Shown one piece after another: positions 34,965 to 44,919 of a DNA stretch of 64,000 nucleotides (within the stretch, counting starts at the first letter, position 1; each line of letters starts with the position of its first letter). Made by a program: the position numbers and the translations under genes. This stretch comes from Desulfoscipio geothermicus (lineage in GTDB: Bacteria; Bacillota; Desulfotomaculia; Desulfotomaculales; Desulfallaceae). Location of the stretch: NCBI GenBank assembly GCA_016841905.1, contig JAENYF010000011.1, positions 1-64,000 on the forward strand, given 5' to 3'. The notes beneath the pieces are model-generated. The model did not search any database and was not told the DNA's origin. It worked only from the letters and a program-made list of their open reading frames with translations.

Positions 34965-35900
34965 CTACCGCGGCTTGACAGACACCAGATGTACCGATGC
35001 TTTCACCTGGCCGTTATAATCGGTTACTTTCACTTTTAAGGCATGATTCCCCAGACTTGTACCACTCGTATCCCAGATATAGCTCTTGTCTGTGGTAGCC
35101 TTCTTTATAGTGCTGTCCACATAATACTCGATAGTACTTATGCCCGCATTGGATATGATAGCTGCTGTAATGGGAACCTTATCGCCAACTTTAATAGGTT
35201 TACCGTTATTGACGGTGAAATCCACCGAAATTTTCGATGGACCATGAACGGTGATGGTTTGTGTAGATGCTTTCTCCTGGCCATTTTTGTCTACTACCTT
35301 AACTTTTAAGGCATGATTCCCCTGTGCTGTACCACCGGTATCCCAGGTGTAGCTCCTGGCGGTGGAAGAATGCTTAACCACGCCATCAACGTAATACACT
35401 ATCTTATTTATGTCCGCCTCAGGTGCTGCAACCACTGCTATGGGAACCTTATCGCCAACGGTAATACTTTTACAGTTATTAACGGTGAATTGCCTGTTTA
35501 CGGTGACGGCCTTGGTGGCTAATTTCGCCAGGCCATTATTATTTATTACCTTAACTTTTATATAATGACTCCCAGGTGCTGTGCCACTGGTATCCCAGAT
35601 ATAGCTCTTAGCAGTGGAAGAATGCTTAACTACACCATCAACATAATACACTATCTTACTTATACCCGACTCAGGTGCTGCGTCCACTGCTATGGGAACC
35701 TTATCGCCAACGGCAACAGACTGGCCGTTATTGATGGTAAATTCCACTGCAGATGTCGAGCCGGTGGGCTCCAGAAATTTGAGCGAGACGGCGAGTCTGG
35801 TCCAGTCCCCACGCTCATGAGCAAAGACATAAGTAGGCATAATTAGCGTGAATAAAAAATACAATGGTAATAAAACCCAGTTAGTTAGCTTTTTGGTCAA
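34965..35900 (-). CDS. Secreted protein with three Ig-like repeats
   Basis: About 311 residues. The preferred start is the TTG at 35900, because GAGGTG lies upstream and it yields a clean signal peptide (MTKKLTNWVLLPLYFLF, cleavage near YVFA-HE); the ATG at 35933 would bury it. The mature part holds three repeats of about 88 residues, each with VNNGxxxxVGDKVPI, SxIxYYVDGxxKxSSTxKSY and WDTSGTxxGxHxxKVKV, an Ig-like beta-sandwich seen in surface proteins. It follows dinB by about 30 bases or overlaps it with ATGA if the longer start is used. Confidence 0.85.
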   Translation of the reverse strand: MTKKLTNWVLLPLYFLFTLIMPTYVFAHERGDWTRLAVSLKFLEPTGSTSAVEFTINNGQSVAVGDKVPIAVDAAPESGISKIVYYVDGVVKHSSTAKSYIWDTSGTAPGSHYIKVKVINNNGLAKLATKAVTVNRQFTVNNCKSITVGDKVPIAVVAAPEADINKIVYYVDGVVKHSSTARSYTWDTGGTAQGNHALKVKVVDKNGQEKASTQTITVHGPSKISVDFTVNNGKPIKVGDKVPITAAIISNAGISTIEYYVDSTIKKATTDKSYIWDTSGTSLGNHALKVKVTDYNGQVKASVHLVSVKPR

Positions 35901-35929
35901 TACTAACACCTCATCAACATCAGGAGTGT

Positions 35930-37081
35930 TCATTTAGGTTTTTTTAACAGACTGGCCACCAAAATCACATCTTCGCCATAACGGTCTCTAAGCTTGTCCA
36001 AAGCAGCAGTAACTTTTTCCTCTTTAACTAACTGCTCATCCCGAAACAGAGTAATTTGCCGCTCCCCGGTCAGCTTACCACAGGTCACGCCAAGCAACCT
36101 GACCGGCGGCTTGCAGTGTTTAGTCAGCAGTTGGCCGGCTGCCCGGTAGATAGGTCCGGGCAGGTTAGTGGGTTCCGGCAAGTTTTCCGTGCGGGTGACC
36201 AGCTGGAAATCAGGATATTTAATTTTCAGCGTCACCGACCCGGTTTTCAGGTTGGCTCGGCGCAAACGGCGGGCTACTTTTTCCGCCAGTTCCTGCAAAG
36301 TGCGGCGCAGCACCTCCATATCGCAAATATCCTCAGCAAAGGTGACCTCCTTACCCAGCGACTTTACCTCACGCACCGGCTCCACCGGCCGGTTATCCAC
36401 ACCCCGGGCGAATTCATACAAAATTCTGCCGTGCTTGCCGAATTTACCTTCCAATAATTCAAGTGGCAGCTCCCTAAGCTGGCCAATTGTTTTAATCCCC
36501 AGGTGATTTAAGCTGACCGCCGTCTTATCGCCGATACCCCACATTTTATTAATACGCAACGGAGCTAAAAATTTCAGCACCTTTTCCTGAGAAATCACCG
36601 TAAAACCATTAGGTTTTTGGTAATCAGAAGCTAGTTTTGCGATAAATTTATTGGGCCCAACCCCTACCGAGGCGGATAATTGCAGCTCTTCTTGAATGCG
36701 CTTTTGGATGACGGCACCAATTACCTCTGCCGGGCCAAACAATTTCTCGCTGCCCCGTACATCTAAAAACGCTTCATCCAGCGAAACAGGTTCGATGATG
36801 GGGGTATAAGCGTAAAAAATTTCCATCACCGCTGCGGATACCAAACGGTATTTATGATGGTTAACCGGCAGCACCGTCAAACCGGGGCACAGCTTGAGGG
36901 CAGTGGCCATGGGCATGGCTGACTTTATGCCATACCGGCGCGCCTCATATGACGCGGTAGCCACCACACCTCTGTCCTCCGGTCTGCCACCCACCGCAAC
37001 CGGCTTGCCCTGCAGCTCTGGATTATCTCTTTGTTCAACGGACGCGTAAAAGGCATCCATGTCGATATGAAGGATATACAT
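35930..37081 (-). CDS. dinB: DNA polymerase IV (Y family)
   Basis: Three hundred and eighty-three residues. The catalytic carboxylates lie in LHIDMDAFYASVEQRDNP (N-terminus) and SLDEAFLDV near residue 103; the little-finger region and IAKLASDYQKPNG follow. It copies past lesions with low fidelity. It starts two bases after the stop of the ZIP transporter gene, so the two are probably transcribed together. The C-terminal beta-clamp peptide is not obvious beyond the RQITLF segment, which is a good candidate. Confidence 0.97.
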   Translation of the reverse strand: MYILHIDMDAFYASVEQRDNPELQGKPVAVGGRPEDRGVVATASYEARRYGIKSAMPMATALKLCPGLTVLPVNHHKYRLVSAAVMEIFYAYTPIIEPVSLDEAFLDVRGSEKLFGPAEVIGAVIQKRIQEELQLSASVGVGPNKFIAKLASDYQKPNGFTVISQEKVLKFLAPLRINKMWGIGDKTAVSLNHLGIKTIGQLRELPLELLEGKFGKHGRILYEFARGVDNRPVEPVREVKSLGKEVTFAEDICDMEVLRRTLQELAEKVARRLRRANLKTGSVTLKIKYPDFQLVTRTENLPEPTNLPGPIYRAAGQLLTKHCKPPVRLLGVTCGKLTGERQITLFRDEQLVKEEKVTAALDKLRDRYGEDVILVASLLKKPK

Positions 37082-37083
37082 AG

Positions 37084-37899
37084 CTATTCACCCAGCAGCA
37101 ACAGGCTTAAGGACATTACCATCATACCGCCGATCAGCCCGAAAATGGACAAATGATGATGACCATATTCCTCAGCAGACGGCAGCAGTTCATCAAATGA
37201 GATGAAAACCATAATTCCTGCCACAGCCGCAAACAATATGCCCAGCACAGCATCGCTGAAAAACAGGGAAAATAGCATAAAACCTATTAAGGCGCCAAAG
37301 GGTTCCGCAAGACCCGAAATAATGGACATTAAACAAGCCTTCTTTTTATTGCCGGTTGCCGCGTAAACCGGAACAGCTACGGCAATCCCTTCAGGAATAT
37401 TATGGATAGCAATGGCAGCCGCTATAACAATGCCCAGTGAAGGATTGGTTACTACAGCAATAAAAGATGCAACGCCCTCGGGAAAATTATGAATGGTGAC
37501 GGCAATAGCAATAAGTACACCTGTCCTTAACAGCTTTTTTTCTTTACTGTTCACAACAATACCGTTCATTTCTTCAACTTTATGAATTTCATGCGGGTTT
37601 TCCGGAGAAGGCACCAGCCTGTCGATGAGCAAAATTAGGAAAACACCGCTAAAAAATGCTACCGTGGTAAGCCATGCCCCCGTATGCCCACCAAACTCCT
37701 GGGTTAGGCAGTGTTTAGCCTGGGGAAACAATTCGATAAAGGATAAAAATATCATTACCCCTGCCGAGAAACCAAGGACAAACGAAAGAAATTTAGTATT
37801 GGTCTCTTTCCAAAACAGAGTAAGCAGTCCACCGATACCTGTACACAAACCCGCAAACAAGGTCAGTCCAAAGGCCAGTAGAACATTCTGAGTATCCAT
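37084..37899 (-). CDS. ZIP family metal transporter (ZupT-like)
   Basis: About 271 residues with eight membrane helices. The metal path is marked by HNFPEGVASFIAV (helix 4) and HNIPEGIAVAVPV (helix 5), and a charged loop with HEIHKVEEMNG lies between helices 3 and 4. It should import zinc or other divalent metals. The ATG at 37899 is the most natural N-terminus, though GTG 37905 lies closer to the AAGGAA site. It leads the unit with dinB and the Ig-repeat gene. Confidence 0.93.
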   Translation of the reverse strand: MDTQNVLLAFGLTLFAGLCTGIGGLLTLFWKETNTKFLSFVLGFSAGVMIFLSFIELFPQAKHCLTQEFGGHTGAWLTTVAFFSGVFLILLIDRLVPSPENPHEIHKVEEMNGIVVNSKEKKLLRTGVLIAIAVTIHNFPEGVASFIAVVTNPSLGIVIAAAIAIHNIPEGIAVAVPVYAATGNKKKACLMSIISGLAEPFGALIGFMLFSLFFSDAVLGILFAAVAGIMVFISFDELLPSAEEYGHHHLSIFGLIGGMMVMSLSLLLLGE

Positions 37900-37908
37900 A
37901 GGCACCAA

Positions 37909-38675
37909 ATTCCTTCCTAAATTCCATCCATTTTTACCTCAGCCATGACACAAAAAAATATTCTAAAAATAATTATGTTATATGCTTTCCAAGCAATAAA
38001 TAATCACACAGTCATCAAAAAATTGACGTAAAAGAGTATTAGAGCTCAGGTGTATTGTTTTTCGGAACAATGGATAAAAGTCCAAAGGATTTATCCCCCA
38101 CCACAGAAAGCATCTGAGCCGAATATAAACCGGCCACCACCCGGTATAATTTTTCATCCGCAATTTCCTCCAGCTAGCCATCCGGTCGCTGCAGGGCAGT
38201 GTCGATAACCTTATTGAACATTATGCGCCGAGAATTAAAGGTAAAAACAGCCCGGACATATACAGTTGCGCGTTAAAGGGTGCTACGCTTCGGCAGATGT
38301 GTTTGGAATATTACCGGTAACCATAAAGATGAAGCTGAGCAATATATAGAATACGATGCGCTTAAATGTTTGCTTCATATAATAACCTCATAAGCGGACA
38401 TAACGCAATCCCGCCAACCCGAATATTGACAGGTGATTGTCATATATACACGTATTTCCTTTCTTTCTACTATCTAATATCTAAATAAATAATTAATAAA
38501 TATAATTATATTCACAATATTTTTCCATTTATAGTAATACATGAATTATCGGTGCATTTACTGACATAAACTGACAAATCTTCCTTACCTTCATAAAGAA
38601 ACAGAACGGCCGCTTTTTGAAGAGTTTATCACTGAAGAATACCCCCTGCTTACCGGATGTAATATTATTTTGTAC
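37909..38675. other. Gene-poor stretch with a coding relic
   Basis: No intact gene. From about 38146 to a TAA at 38318 the plus strand has a protein-like frame (LQGSVDNLIEHYAPRIKG, then DIYSCALKGATLRQMCLEYY) with no start, probably a decayed gene. The family is not recognised. The rest is AT-rich. Confidence 0.4.
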
Positions 38676-38855
38676 TTATACCACCTGGTTATAAATATAC
38701 ACGCCGGCAGACAGCGCAAGCAGCAGCAGGGCTATCACATACAACCCAATGGCCCCGCGCCAGTTACCCTGTCTGGCAGACCAGCGACCATAATTGATGG
38801 TTTTAAAGGTCACCGCCAACACGAAAACAATGGTCAATACAATAATCATAATCAT
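38676..38855 (-). CDS. Small two-helix membrane protein, ger operon 2 (D-like)
   Basis: Fifty-nine residues, two membrane helices (about 2-18 and 37-55) with loop INYGRWSARQGNWRG between them. AAGGAG lies upstream of the ATG at 38855. It follows gerC of operon 2 by 27 bases. The loop pattern YG-x3-RQ-x-N-x2-G is shared with the 60-residue protein at the end of operon 1, so both operons encode the same fourth component. Known D subunits of gerA-type receptors have this size and topology; the match here is by position and pattern only. Confidence 0.75.
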   Translation of the reverse strand: MIMIIVLTIVFVLAVTFKTINYGRWSARQGNWRGAIGLYVIALLLLALSAGVYIYNQVV

Positions 38856-38882
38856 GACTTGCCACGCTCCTTATTGTAAACT

Positions 38883-40163
38883 TTAGTCGCTGCTTCTGGC
38901 AACGGGCATAAGCCGCAATAAAGTCCCTGTACGCCTGATTTTGTATTCCACGTCCACGCTAACCTGGGCCTCCTCGAACAGAGCAGGCCAGTTAAGCTGC
39001 TCCCAGTCCTTTTGAGTCAGTACCAGGCGGCGGGCTTTGTTGCCAAAGCCGATTATATCGGATCGGTACTCTTGCTGGGTTTTTTCTACCAGGTCTCGGG
39101 CCTGCTGTTCTATAAGCTCTTCGAAGGCTTGCTCCAAAAGCGAACGATACCGGGGCAGGCTGTAATCAATTAAACTGTTTACCCCCAACACATTACCCTC
39201 CAGAGATAACCGGGCTTCAATAATAGGACCCTCCCCGGTTAGCTTGATTTTTATCCGGGGCTTGTCTGCCTGGGATACATCCATAATCACGAGGTTGCCG
39301 GGCTTCAAGGGATCTTTGATCGTATAAATTCTTCTGTCATACTGCCCTCTGAACATGGAGTAAATTGAAGTTTCATCACCGTTCAAGGTACCCACCATTT
39401 TCCCTTCCCGAAAAACCGCCGCCCCCATTGCTTCCAGAAATACGCCCCCCTTTTTAACCATCTCACCGGCTATATAGTCCCCTTCCGACCGGTAACTGCT
39501 TTGGCCGTTATGGGGCGGCAAATTTTCATCAGATACCGCAAATAATAAAGATACGGGGTTAATACCTCCTATTTTTAAATCGTTGTAAAAATCCTGCAAC
39601 TTCTCGCCTGGTATATAGCCGGTAAACGACTGGTTGCCGGCCAGAAGTTCAATGTATTTAGCCGGATTCGATTCTAAAAAAGGGGTCATTTTGGTCAGTA
39701 TTTCCTCAGGTTTTTGGCGAGCAACAGCGATAAAAGCAGTACCTCTGGTTTCCCGGAACTGAGTTAAACCGGGGACAATTACGCTCATCGAACCATCTTT
39801 AGCCATCGCTTCAGAAAAAATGATGCCCTTAGCATGCATTAGTGAAATTTTGCGGCCCACAAATGAATTGACCATATTCATCGAAGCGTATATACTGGGG
39901 GCTTCCACCGTAATTACCTCGGCGCTCCGCTGACCCTCTCCCCCTCCTCCACCTCCACCTCCTTGTCCTCCCCCGGCAATGACCTTGGGCACAGCGATTA
40001 AATAGGATACGCGGAGCAAGTTTTGGGCGCCGTTGTCGATGCCAATGAGCAATACATAAGATAGCGCATCTGGTTCAAAATTGCTGCCGCAACCCGCGGC
40101 AAACAGTAACACCAGCAAAGTCAGCAGAGCAGCAGTAAGGCGTAGCCGGCTATTTTTCTGCAT
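38883..40163 (-). CDS. Ger(x)C family spore germination lipoprotein, operon 2
   Basis: About 426 residues. Lipoprotein signal with lipobox FAAGC, then YVLLIGIDNGAQN, a Gly-rich insert (GGGQGGGGGGGGEG), and the GerAC body with GFGNKARRL and DVEYKIRRTGTL near the end. The start at 40163 has AAGGGGGC upstream; a longer frame would extend into gerB. It is the lipid-anchored subunit of the second germinant receptor. The gene overlaps the end of gerB by 14 bases. Confidence 0.93.
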   Translation of the reverse strand: MQKNSRLRLTAALLTLLVLLFAAGCGSNFEPDALSYVLLIGIDNGAQNLLRVSYLIAVPKVIAGGGQGGGGGGGGEGQRSAEVITVEAPSIYASMNMVNSFVGRKISLMHAKGIIFSEAMAKDGSMSVIVPGLTQFRETRGTAFIAVARQKPEEILTKMTPFLESNPAKYIELLAGNQSFTGYIPGEKLQDFYNDLKIGGINPVSLLFAVSDENLPPHNGQSSYRSEGDYIAGEMVKKGGVFLEAMGAAVFREGKMVGTLNGDETSIYSMFRGQYDRRIYTIKDPLKPGNLVIMDVSQADKPRIKIKLTGEGPIIEARLSLEGNVLGVNSLIDYSLPRYRSLLEQAFEELIEQQARDLVEKTQQEYRSDIIGFGNKARRLVLTQKDWEQLNWPALFEEAQVSVDVEYKIRRTGTLLRLMPVARSSD

Positions 40164-41250
40164 TATTCTTGCCCCCTTTGCCAAGTAATACCGCCAGCAA
40201 TAGCAGCAACAGCGGCAGCCCAAAAATCGGGATAAACGCTATATTATTAAAATATTCACCGGTTTTTAATACGGCGTCGGGCAGGCTTTGTGGTATAAAG
40301 GCCAGTGCAAAAACTATAATTAGCGCAGGTAAAACCAGGGGTCGGTGGTCGGGCAGCTTTAGCCAGTCCTTTAATATGTGACAGAGACCGTAAACACCAA
40401 CTGAAACCCACAGGTACCCGCTGATTACCCAGAAGAGGAGAAATATAGCCTCGATACGTTGTATAAATCGCCCCAGGTAAACACTGCGGGCCATATTATA
40501 CAGCGGCAAATAGGGTTCCTCCCCCACTACGGCCGGAAACGCCAGCAGGTAGGCCAATACCATCGTAGTTAAGATAACCGTGGTGACAATAATACTGGTA
40601 TAGCCAATTTTTTTTATCTGGTGAGCATAAAAGACCAGGGGCAGCGCATAAATAAAGCTTAATTCATAAAAAGCCGAGCTTTGTATAACGCCTTCTTTTA
40701 TGGTTATCCAGGGGCCATTGCCAAATATGGGAAACAACCAGTCCGTGTCCCAATTGGAGTAACTGAACGCAACAATTAAAAGAGCGGCCCCCAGGGTAAA
40801 GGGAAACACAAGGTGGCAAGCTCTGGCGATAGTGGACAAACCAAGATAGGCAGCTAATCCCGCGCCGCAGAAAAATATTAGCATAATCAAGCCGATGCTT
40901 GTTTCCGGCAGGGCGATAATGACGATCATTTCTCCGAACCTGCGGAAGGTCATTGTCAATTCAAACAGCCAGGGCAGCAGTAAAACCATGACTAGCAGCC
41001 CGCCAAAATACGGCCCGCTAATATATTCCGCGGTCTCGGGAAATGAACGGTCCGGAAAACGCTCGATATATTTTAGGATCAACCAGAAAAAAACCAGGGT
41101 AACCAGCCCTGAAATTATCACTATTTGCCAGGCGGCACTACCGCCCCGACTAACAATAATGAGAGGGTAAGTTAAAAATAATTTAGTGGCCATTGTGATG
41201 ACCAGCAGGGTGATCGCTTCGGCCAGGCCGATTTTTACCTGGTTAATCAT
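40150..41250 (-). CDS. GerB-type germination permease, operon 2
   Basis: About 366 residues, ten membrane helices, APC-like germination permease family. Family segments include GLAEAITLLVITMATKLF at the start, IERFPDRSFPETAEYISG and ESIFLLFWVISGYLWVSV-like late helix (AIFLLFWVISGYLW). The ATG at 41250 follows AAGGCGG. Compared with operon 1 GerB the helices diverge strongly, so the two receptors probably sense different nutrients. Confidence 0.93.
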   Translation of the reverse strand: MINQVKIGLAEAITLLVITMATKLFLTYPLIIVSRGGSAAWQIVIISGLVTLVFFWLILKYIERFPDRSFPETAEYISGPYFGGLLVMVLLLPWLFELTMTFRRFGEMIVIIALPETSIGLIMLIFFCGAGLAAYLGLSTIARACHLVFPFTLGAALLIVAFSYSNWDTDWLFPIFGNGPWITIKEGVIQSSAFYELSFIYALPLVFYAHQIKKIGYTSIIVTTVILTTMVLAYLLAFPAVVGEEPYLPLYNMARSVYLGRFIQRIEAIFLLFWVISGYLWVSVGVYGLCHILKDWLKLPDHRPLVLPALIIVFALAFIPQSLPDAVLKTGEYFNNIAFIPIFGLPLLLLLLAVLLGKGGKNNAEK

Positions 41251-41289
41251 CACCACCGCCTTTTAGGTGCTCTTCGCATCATTGGTACC

Positions 41290-43125
41290 TTAATCCCCCT
41301 CTTTATTGGCCTTGTTGCCCGGAGGCTTTGCGGACTGCCTGGTAGCCCAGCCCCGGCTTAGCTCCGGCTGGCGCCGGGTGTCCAAGGTCTGCTGGTAATC
41401 AGGCCGGTTCTCCTGCTGCCAGGCGGGGAAGCGTAAGATTAAATCATGGCTGGAGGCAGTTTTTGGGGACACCGGCGCTAAATAGGGCACCCCGAAGGAT
41501 TTCATGTTTAGTAACAGGCAAAGCATCATAAACAGCCCGCTGGAAATGCCGAAAAAGCCCAAGACAGCCGCCAGGAAAATGAAAATAAACCGCATAAATC
41601 TGAAGCCAAAAGCAGCGGCATAGTTGGGTATGGCATAAGAGGACAAGCCGGTTACTGCAACGATAATAATGAGAATGGGGCTGACAATACTGGCCGCCAC
41701 CGCAGCCTGGCCTAGAATCAGTGTACCCACAATACCCAGGGTTGGACCGATAATGCCCGGTACACGCACCCCGGCCTCCCGTACCAGTTCAAAGGATAAT
41801 TCCATGAGCAGTATTTCTACAATGGTGGGAAATGGCACCATTTCCCTGGCCGCAGCTATGGACAACAGCAGATCAGTGGGAATCATCTCCTGGTGAAAGG
41901 TGGCTATAGCCACGTAAAAAGCAGGCAGCAGAATGGTTAAAAATACAGCAAACAGCCGAATAACCCTGAGCCATATACCATTTGAAAAGCGCACATAGTG
42001 ATCCTCGGAGCTGTGCAGAAAATCAAACAGCAGGCCGGGCACCAGCATAACAAAGGGTGTGTTATCCACTATTATGGCCACCTTGCCCTCCAGCAGCATG
42101 GAGGATACCCGGTCAGGCCGCTCTGTTTTGATGATCTGGGGCATCAAAGACAGGGGGTGGTCTTCAATAAATTCCTCAAGTACGCCGCTTTCGGCCAAAT
42201 AGTCGGTTTTAATACCCCTAATACGCCTTTTGACCTCCTGTACCAGAGCAGGGTTGGTCAGGTCCGCCATATACATGATGGCCACATTGTTGTTATTGCG
42301 CATTCCCACCTCTAAATACTCGGTAATCAGCTGTTCCGAGTGGATAATTCTACGGACTAATGCAGTATTGGAGCGCAGGTTTTCCACAAAGCCCTCCTGG
42401 GGACCCTGAACGACCTGCTCGGTTTTGGCCGTATCCACCTCCCGGAACGGGAAACCTTTGGTCTCAGCGGATATGGCGCAAGAACAGTCATCAAAAAATA
42501 TTGCAGTTGCTCCCGACAGTACCTGGGTAACCACGTCTTCAAATAAAGTTAACTTTTTTACCTGGTTGCTGGGCAGGTGTTTTTGCAGCACATTAGTGCA
42601 GGTATCAGGCCAGATGCCCAGCCCTGGCTCTAGGTTGGTTAACAACATCAAGGGTTGTAGGATGGAGTCATTAATCAGCCTGGTATCCGCCATGCCGTCT
42701 ATAAAGATTAAGAAAGCAGGCACCGGCGGCTCCGTGGACAGGGTGAATTCCCGCACTATCACATCCTTGTTGATGGGCAGGTTAAACAGTTGGGCGATAA
42801 TTTTTCTATTCGTCTCCAGAGCAACCTGGATTTCCTGCGGGGCTGATCCGGGTTTTGACCGCTCCGGGTTATCGCCGGCACCGGTTCCGCCGGGCTGAAT
42901 GACTGTATCGTCGGTGCTGCTCGCGTTACCGTTATCTCCACCCGGCCCGGTTTTTCTTGGTTTTCTAATTTTATGCTGTCTGGATTTGCTCGCCGGTACA
43001 TTCTCTTCTTGCCCGGCCTGGGAGGCGCTTTGCTGCTCCTCCTTCGTTTCCGCCAGTTCAAAATCCATGGAAGCAGGCGGTCCGTTGTAGCCAAGAATTT
43101 TATTAGCCCAGTGTTTAAGCTGCAT
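41290..43125 (-). CDS. GerA-type spore germination protein, operon 2
   Basis: About 611 residues, intact: a hydrophilic Gln/Pro/Gly-rich N-terminal region of about 100 residues, the soluble GerA core (FIDGMADTRLINDSIL, PEDLTNPALVQEVKR-like segment), then five membrane helices with FPTIVEILLMELSFELVREAG. Two ATG codons, 43131 and 43125, are possible; the second lies better behind GGAG. It heads the A-B-C-D order of operon 2. Its in-frame N-terminus (MQLKHWANKILGY) shows what the frameshifted operon 1 gerA should look like. Confidence 0.94.
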   Translation of the reverse strand: MQLKHWANKILGYNGPPASMDFELAETKEEQQSASQAGQEENVPASKSRQHKIRKPRKTGPGGDNGNASSTDDTVIQPGGTGAGDNPERSKPGSAPQEIQVALETNRKIIAQLFNLPINKDVIVREFTLSTEPPVPAFLIFIDGMADTRLINDSILQPLMLLTNLEPGLGIWPDTCTNVLQKHLPSNQVKKLTLFEDVVTQVLSGATAIFFDDCSCAISAETKGFPFREVDTAKTEQVVQGPQEGFVENLRSNTALVRRIIHSEQLITEYLEVGMRNNNNVAIMYMADLTNPALVQEVKRRIRGIKTDYLAESGVLEEFIEDHPLSLMPQIIKTERPDRVSSMLLEGKVAIIVDNTPFVMLVPGLLFDFLHSSEDHYVRFSNGIWLRVIRLFAVFLTILLPAFYVAIATFHQEMIPTDLLLSIAAAREMVPFPTIVEILLMELSFELVREAGVRVPGIIGPTLGIVGTLILGQAAVAASIVSPILIIIVAVTGLSSYAIPNYAAAFGFRFMRFIFIFLAAVLGFFGISSGLFMMLCLLLNMKSFGVPYLAPVSPKTASSHDLILRFPAWQQENRPDYQQTLDTRRQPELSRGWATRQSAKPPGNKANKEGD

Positions 43126-43391
43126 TAACATACACTCCGTAAAAACCTTGTCCCGAGCTCTTTGGCTACGGTTATACCGGCAGATTTGTTATTAGTATAT
43201 TTACCAAAGCAGGAAAATTTATTACCACTGCATTTAACTTCCTGATAATTAATAACGGGAGAGGAGACAACATGCATGTGCTTATTATGAATTGTTAAGA
43301 ATTACTGTATTTAATCGGATATAAAAAAACAGCTGGTGGCAGAATACGTTTAAACCTTATGCTTACCTTAACTGGTTAGGGGATGTTTATA

Positions 43392-44477
43392 ATGAAAGTT
43401 GCCATAATGGGAGCAGGTTTAGCCGGCCTTGCTTGTTCCGTGGTACTAGAACAATATGGCATTGTGCCGGATATCTATGAAGCCCAGTATAAAATTGGCG
43501 CTAGATTTACCAATGGTGAAGCCATCATGAATATTTTAGATTTTCCTATTGAAGACTGTTTTAGCTACCTGGCTCATCAATATAAGGTTAAGCTTGAACC
43601 GATTAATGCTCTAAAAAGTCTTGTTATTCACGGCCCCGATGACTCAGCGCTTGTTACAGGAGAACTGGGCTATATTACGGCGAGAGGTAACCACCCCAAG
43701 GCTCTTGAGGTGCAGCTAGGTGATATCTCTAAGGCACCGGTGTTTACCAATAATTATTTTACATTAGATGATTTAAAAGAAAAATATGATGTCGTGGTAG
43801 TAGCTACCGGCAATAGCAATGAACCCAAAAGGCAGCAAACTTGGGAAACCGATATTGTTGCTAATATAATCGGTGCCAGCATTAGGGGGCACTTTAATCC
43901 CCACCAGGCCGAGGTATGGTTCAACGACTGCTATGCCCCACAGGGGTATTGTTTTTTGTTACCTTACCATAGCCATGTAGCCAGCCTGTGTCTTGCTGTA
44001 CCTGGGACTGAAGGAGTTGATCTGGAAGTTTTATGGCAGAAATTTTTAGCCGGCCTTGATTGGGAATTTAGTATTAAGGATACATTTACCCTGCATTCGT
44101 TTGAAATAGGCAGAAATAAATCTCTGGTTACCGAAAACCTCGTTTTTATAGGCCATGCGGGGGGCTTCGTGATGCCATTCCTGGGCTTCGGGCAGTTCAC
44201 CTCAATGCTTAGCGGTTTTGAGGCGGCTATTGCGATAGCAAACGGCAATTTACAAAGTTATATTGCTGCTATGCAGCCGTTAATAGACAGTTACTATCCT
44301 TCTTTAAAGATGAGAAGAGTGTTGGCAGGTATGGATAATCAAAAATATAACCTGGTCATTAAAATTCTACAAAATAAGTATGCTAACACTGTGTTTTCTA
44401 AATTTCCCCTACCTGTTTTAAAAGCAGCGGCTGCAGTTCTAGACACTTTTACAGCTAGAAACTCTGAGATGTCTTAA
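43392..44477 (+). CDS. FAD-dependent oxidoreductase, geranylgeranyl reductase-like
   Basis: About 361 residues. The dinucleotide fold opens MKVAIMGAGLAGLACSVVLEQ (GxGxxG), then KYDVVVVATGNSN, and ENLVFIGHAGGFVMPFLGFG carries the second FAD contact, GD replaced by GH. The layout fits group A flavoproteins such as geranylgeranyl reductase-like enzymes; substrate unknown. The start at 43392 has GGGGATG upstream. Single gene, transcribed away from ger operon 2. Confidence 0.85.
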   Translation: MKVAIMGAGLAGLACSVVLEQYGIVPDIYEAQYKIGARFTNGEAIMNILDFPIEDCFSYLAHQYKVKLEPINALKSLVIHGPDDSALVTGELGYITARGNHPKALEVQLGDISKAPVFTNNYFTLDDLKEKYDVVVVATGNSNEPKRQQTWETDIVANIIGASIRGHFNPHQAEVWFNDCYAPQGYCFLLPYHSHVASLCLAVPGTEGVDLEVLWQKFLAGLDWEFSIKDTFTLHSFEIGRNKSLVTENLVFIGHAGGFVMPFLGFGQFTSMLSGFEAAIAIANGNLQSYIAAMQPLIDSYYPSLKMRRVLAGMDNQKYNLVIKILQNKYANTVFSKFPLPVLKAAAAVLDTFTARNSEMS

Positions 44478-44893
44478 TTTCAGTCAACGTATGCGTCACT
44501 CAATGTTCTGTTTCCACAAGGACATAAGCCATTGTAGACATTCTAGTATCTTTTTCATAGTCTTGAAGCATGTCCATATTTGTGAATTTCATTTGTTTTA
44601 CTACATTAAGTTTATTGTAAATAACAAAAAAAAGCTCTCACCAAGAGTAACTTTCGCAGTTCGCTAACCCTAAATACTTGTCGATTTGTTTGTCTTTTAA
44701 TATGTCCGGTTTTTGGTCATACAGTCAATCGCTAACATTATACCGGTTGTGGCAATTGTTTCTCAAGCTACACCAGCAGTTTTATACGGTCAAGTGTAAA
44801 ATAAGCAAACAGTATTTTAGCACGCAGCGTTTTTGTCTCCAGCAACCTTTAATTTTTGTTAGAAATTTGGCGGCTAGAAAAATTAGTTTGAAC
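44478..44893. other. Non-coding stretch upstream of sigma-54 copy B
   Basis: No credible gene. It contains AATTTTTGTT (44851-44860), also found upstream of copy A (33029-33038), so similarity between the two elements starts before the promoter. An activator site may lie here but none was fixed. Confidence 0.4.
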
Positions 44894-44909
44894 TGGCATG
44901 ATTTTTGCT
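44894..44909 (+). promoter_or_regulatory. Sigma-54 type promoter, copy B
   Basis: TGGCATG, four bases, TTGCT: GG at 44895-44896 and GC at 44907-44908 keep exact -24/-12 spacing. The predicted start is near 44920. Confidence 0.7.
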
Positions 44910-44919
44910 ATTATATAGT

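Noticed and set aside
37978-38181. A 67-codon minus-strand frame with many Trp and Phe
   Set aside because: No ribosome site and composition unlike real proteins; the plus strand of the adjacent part looks more protein-like.
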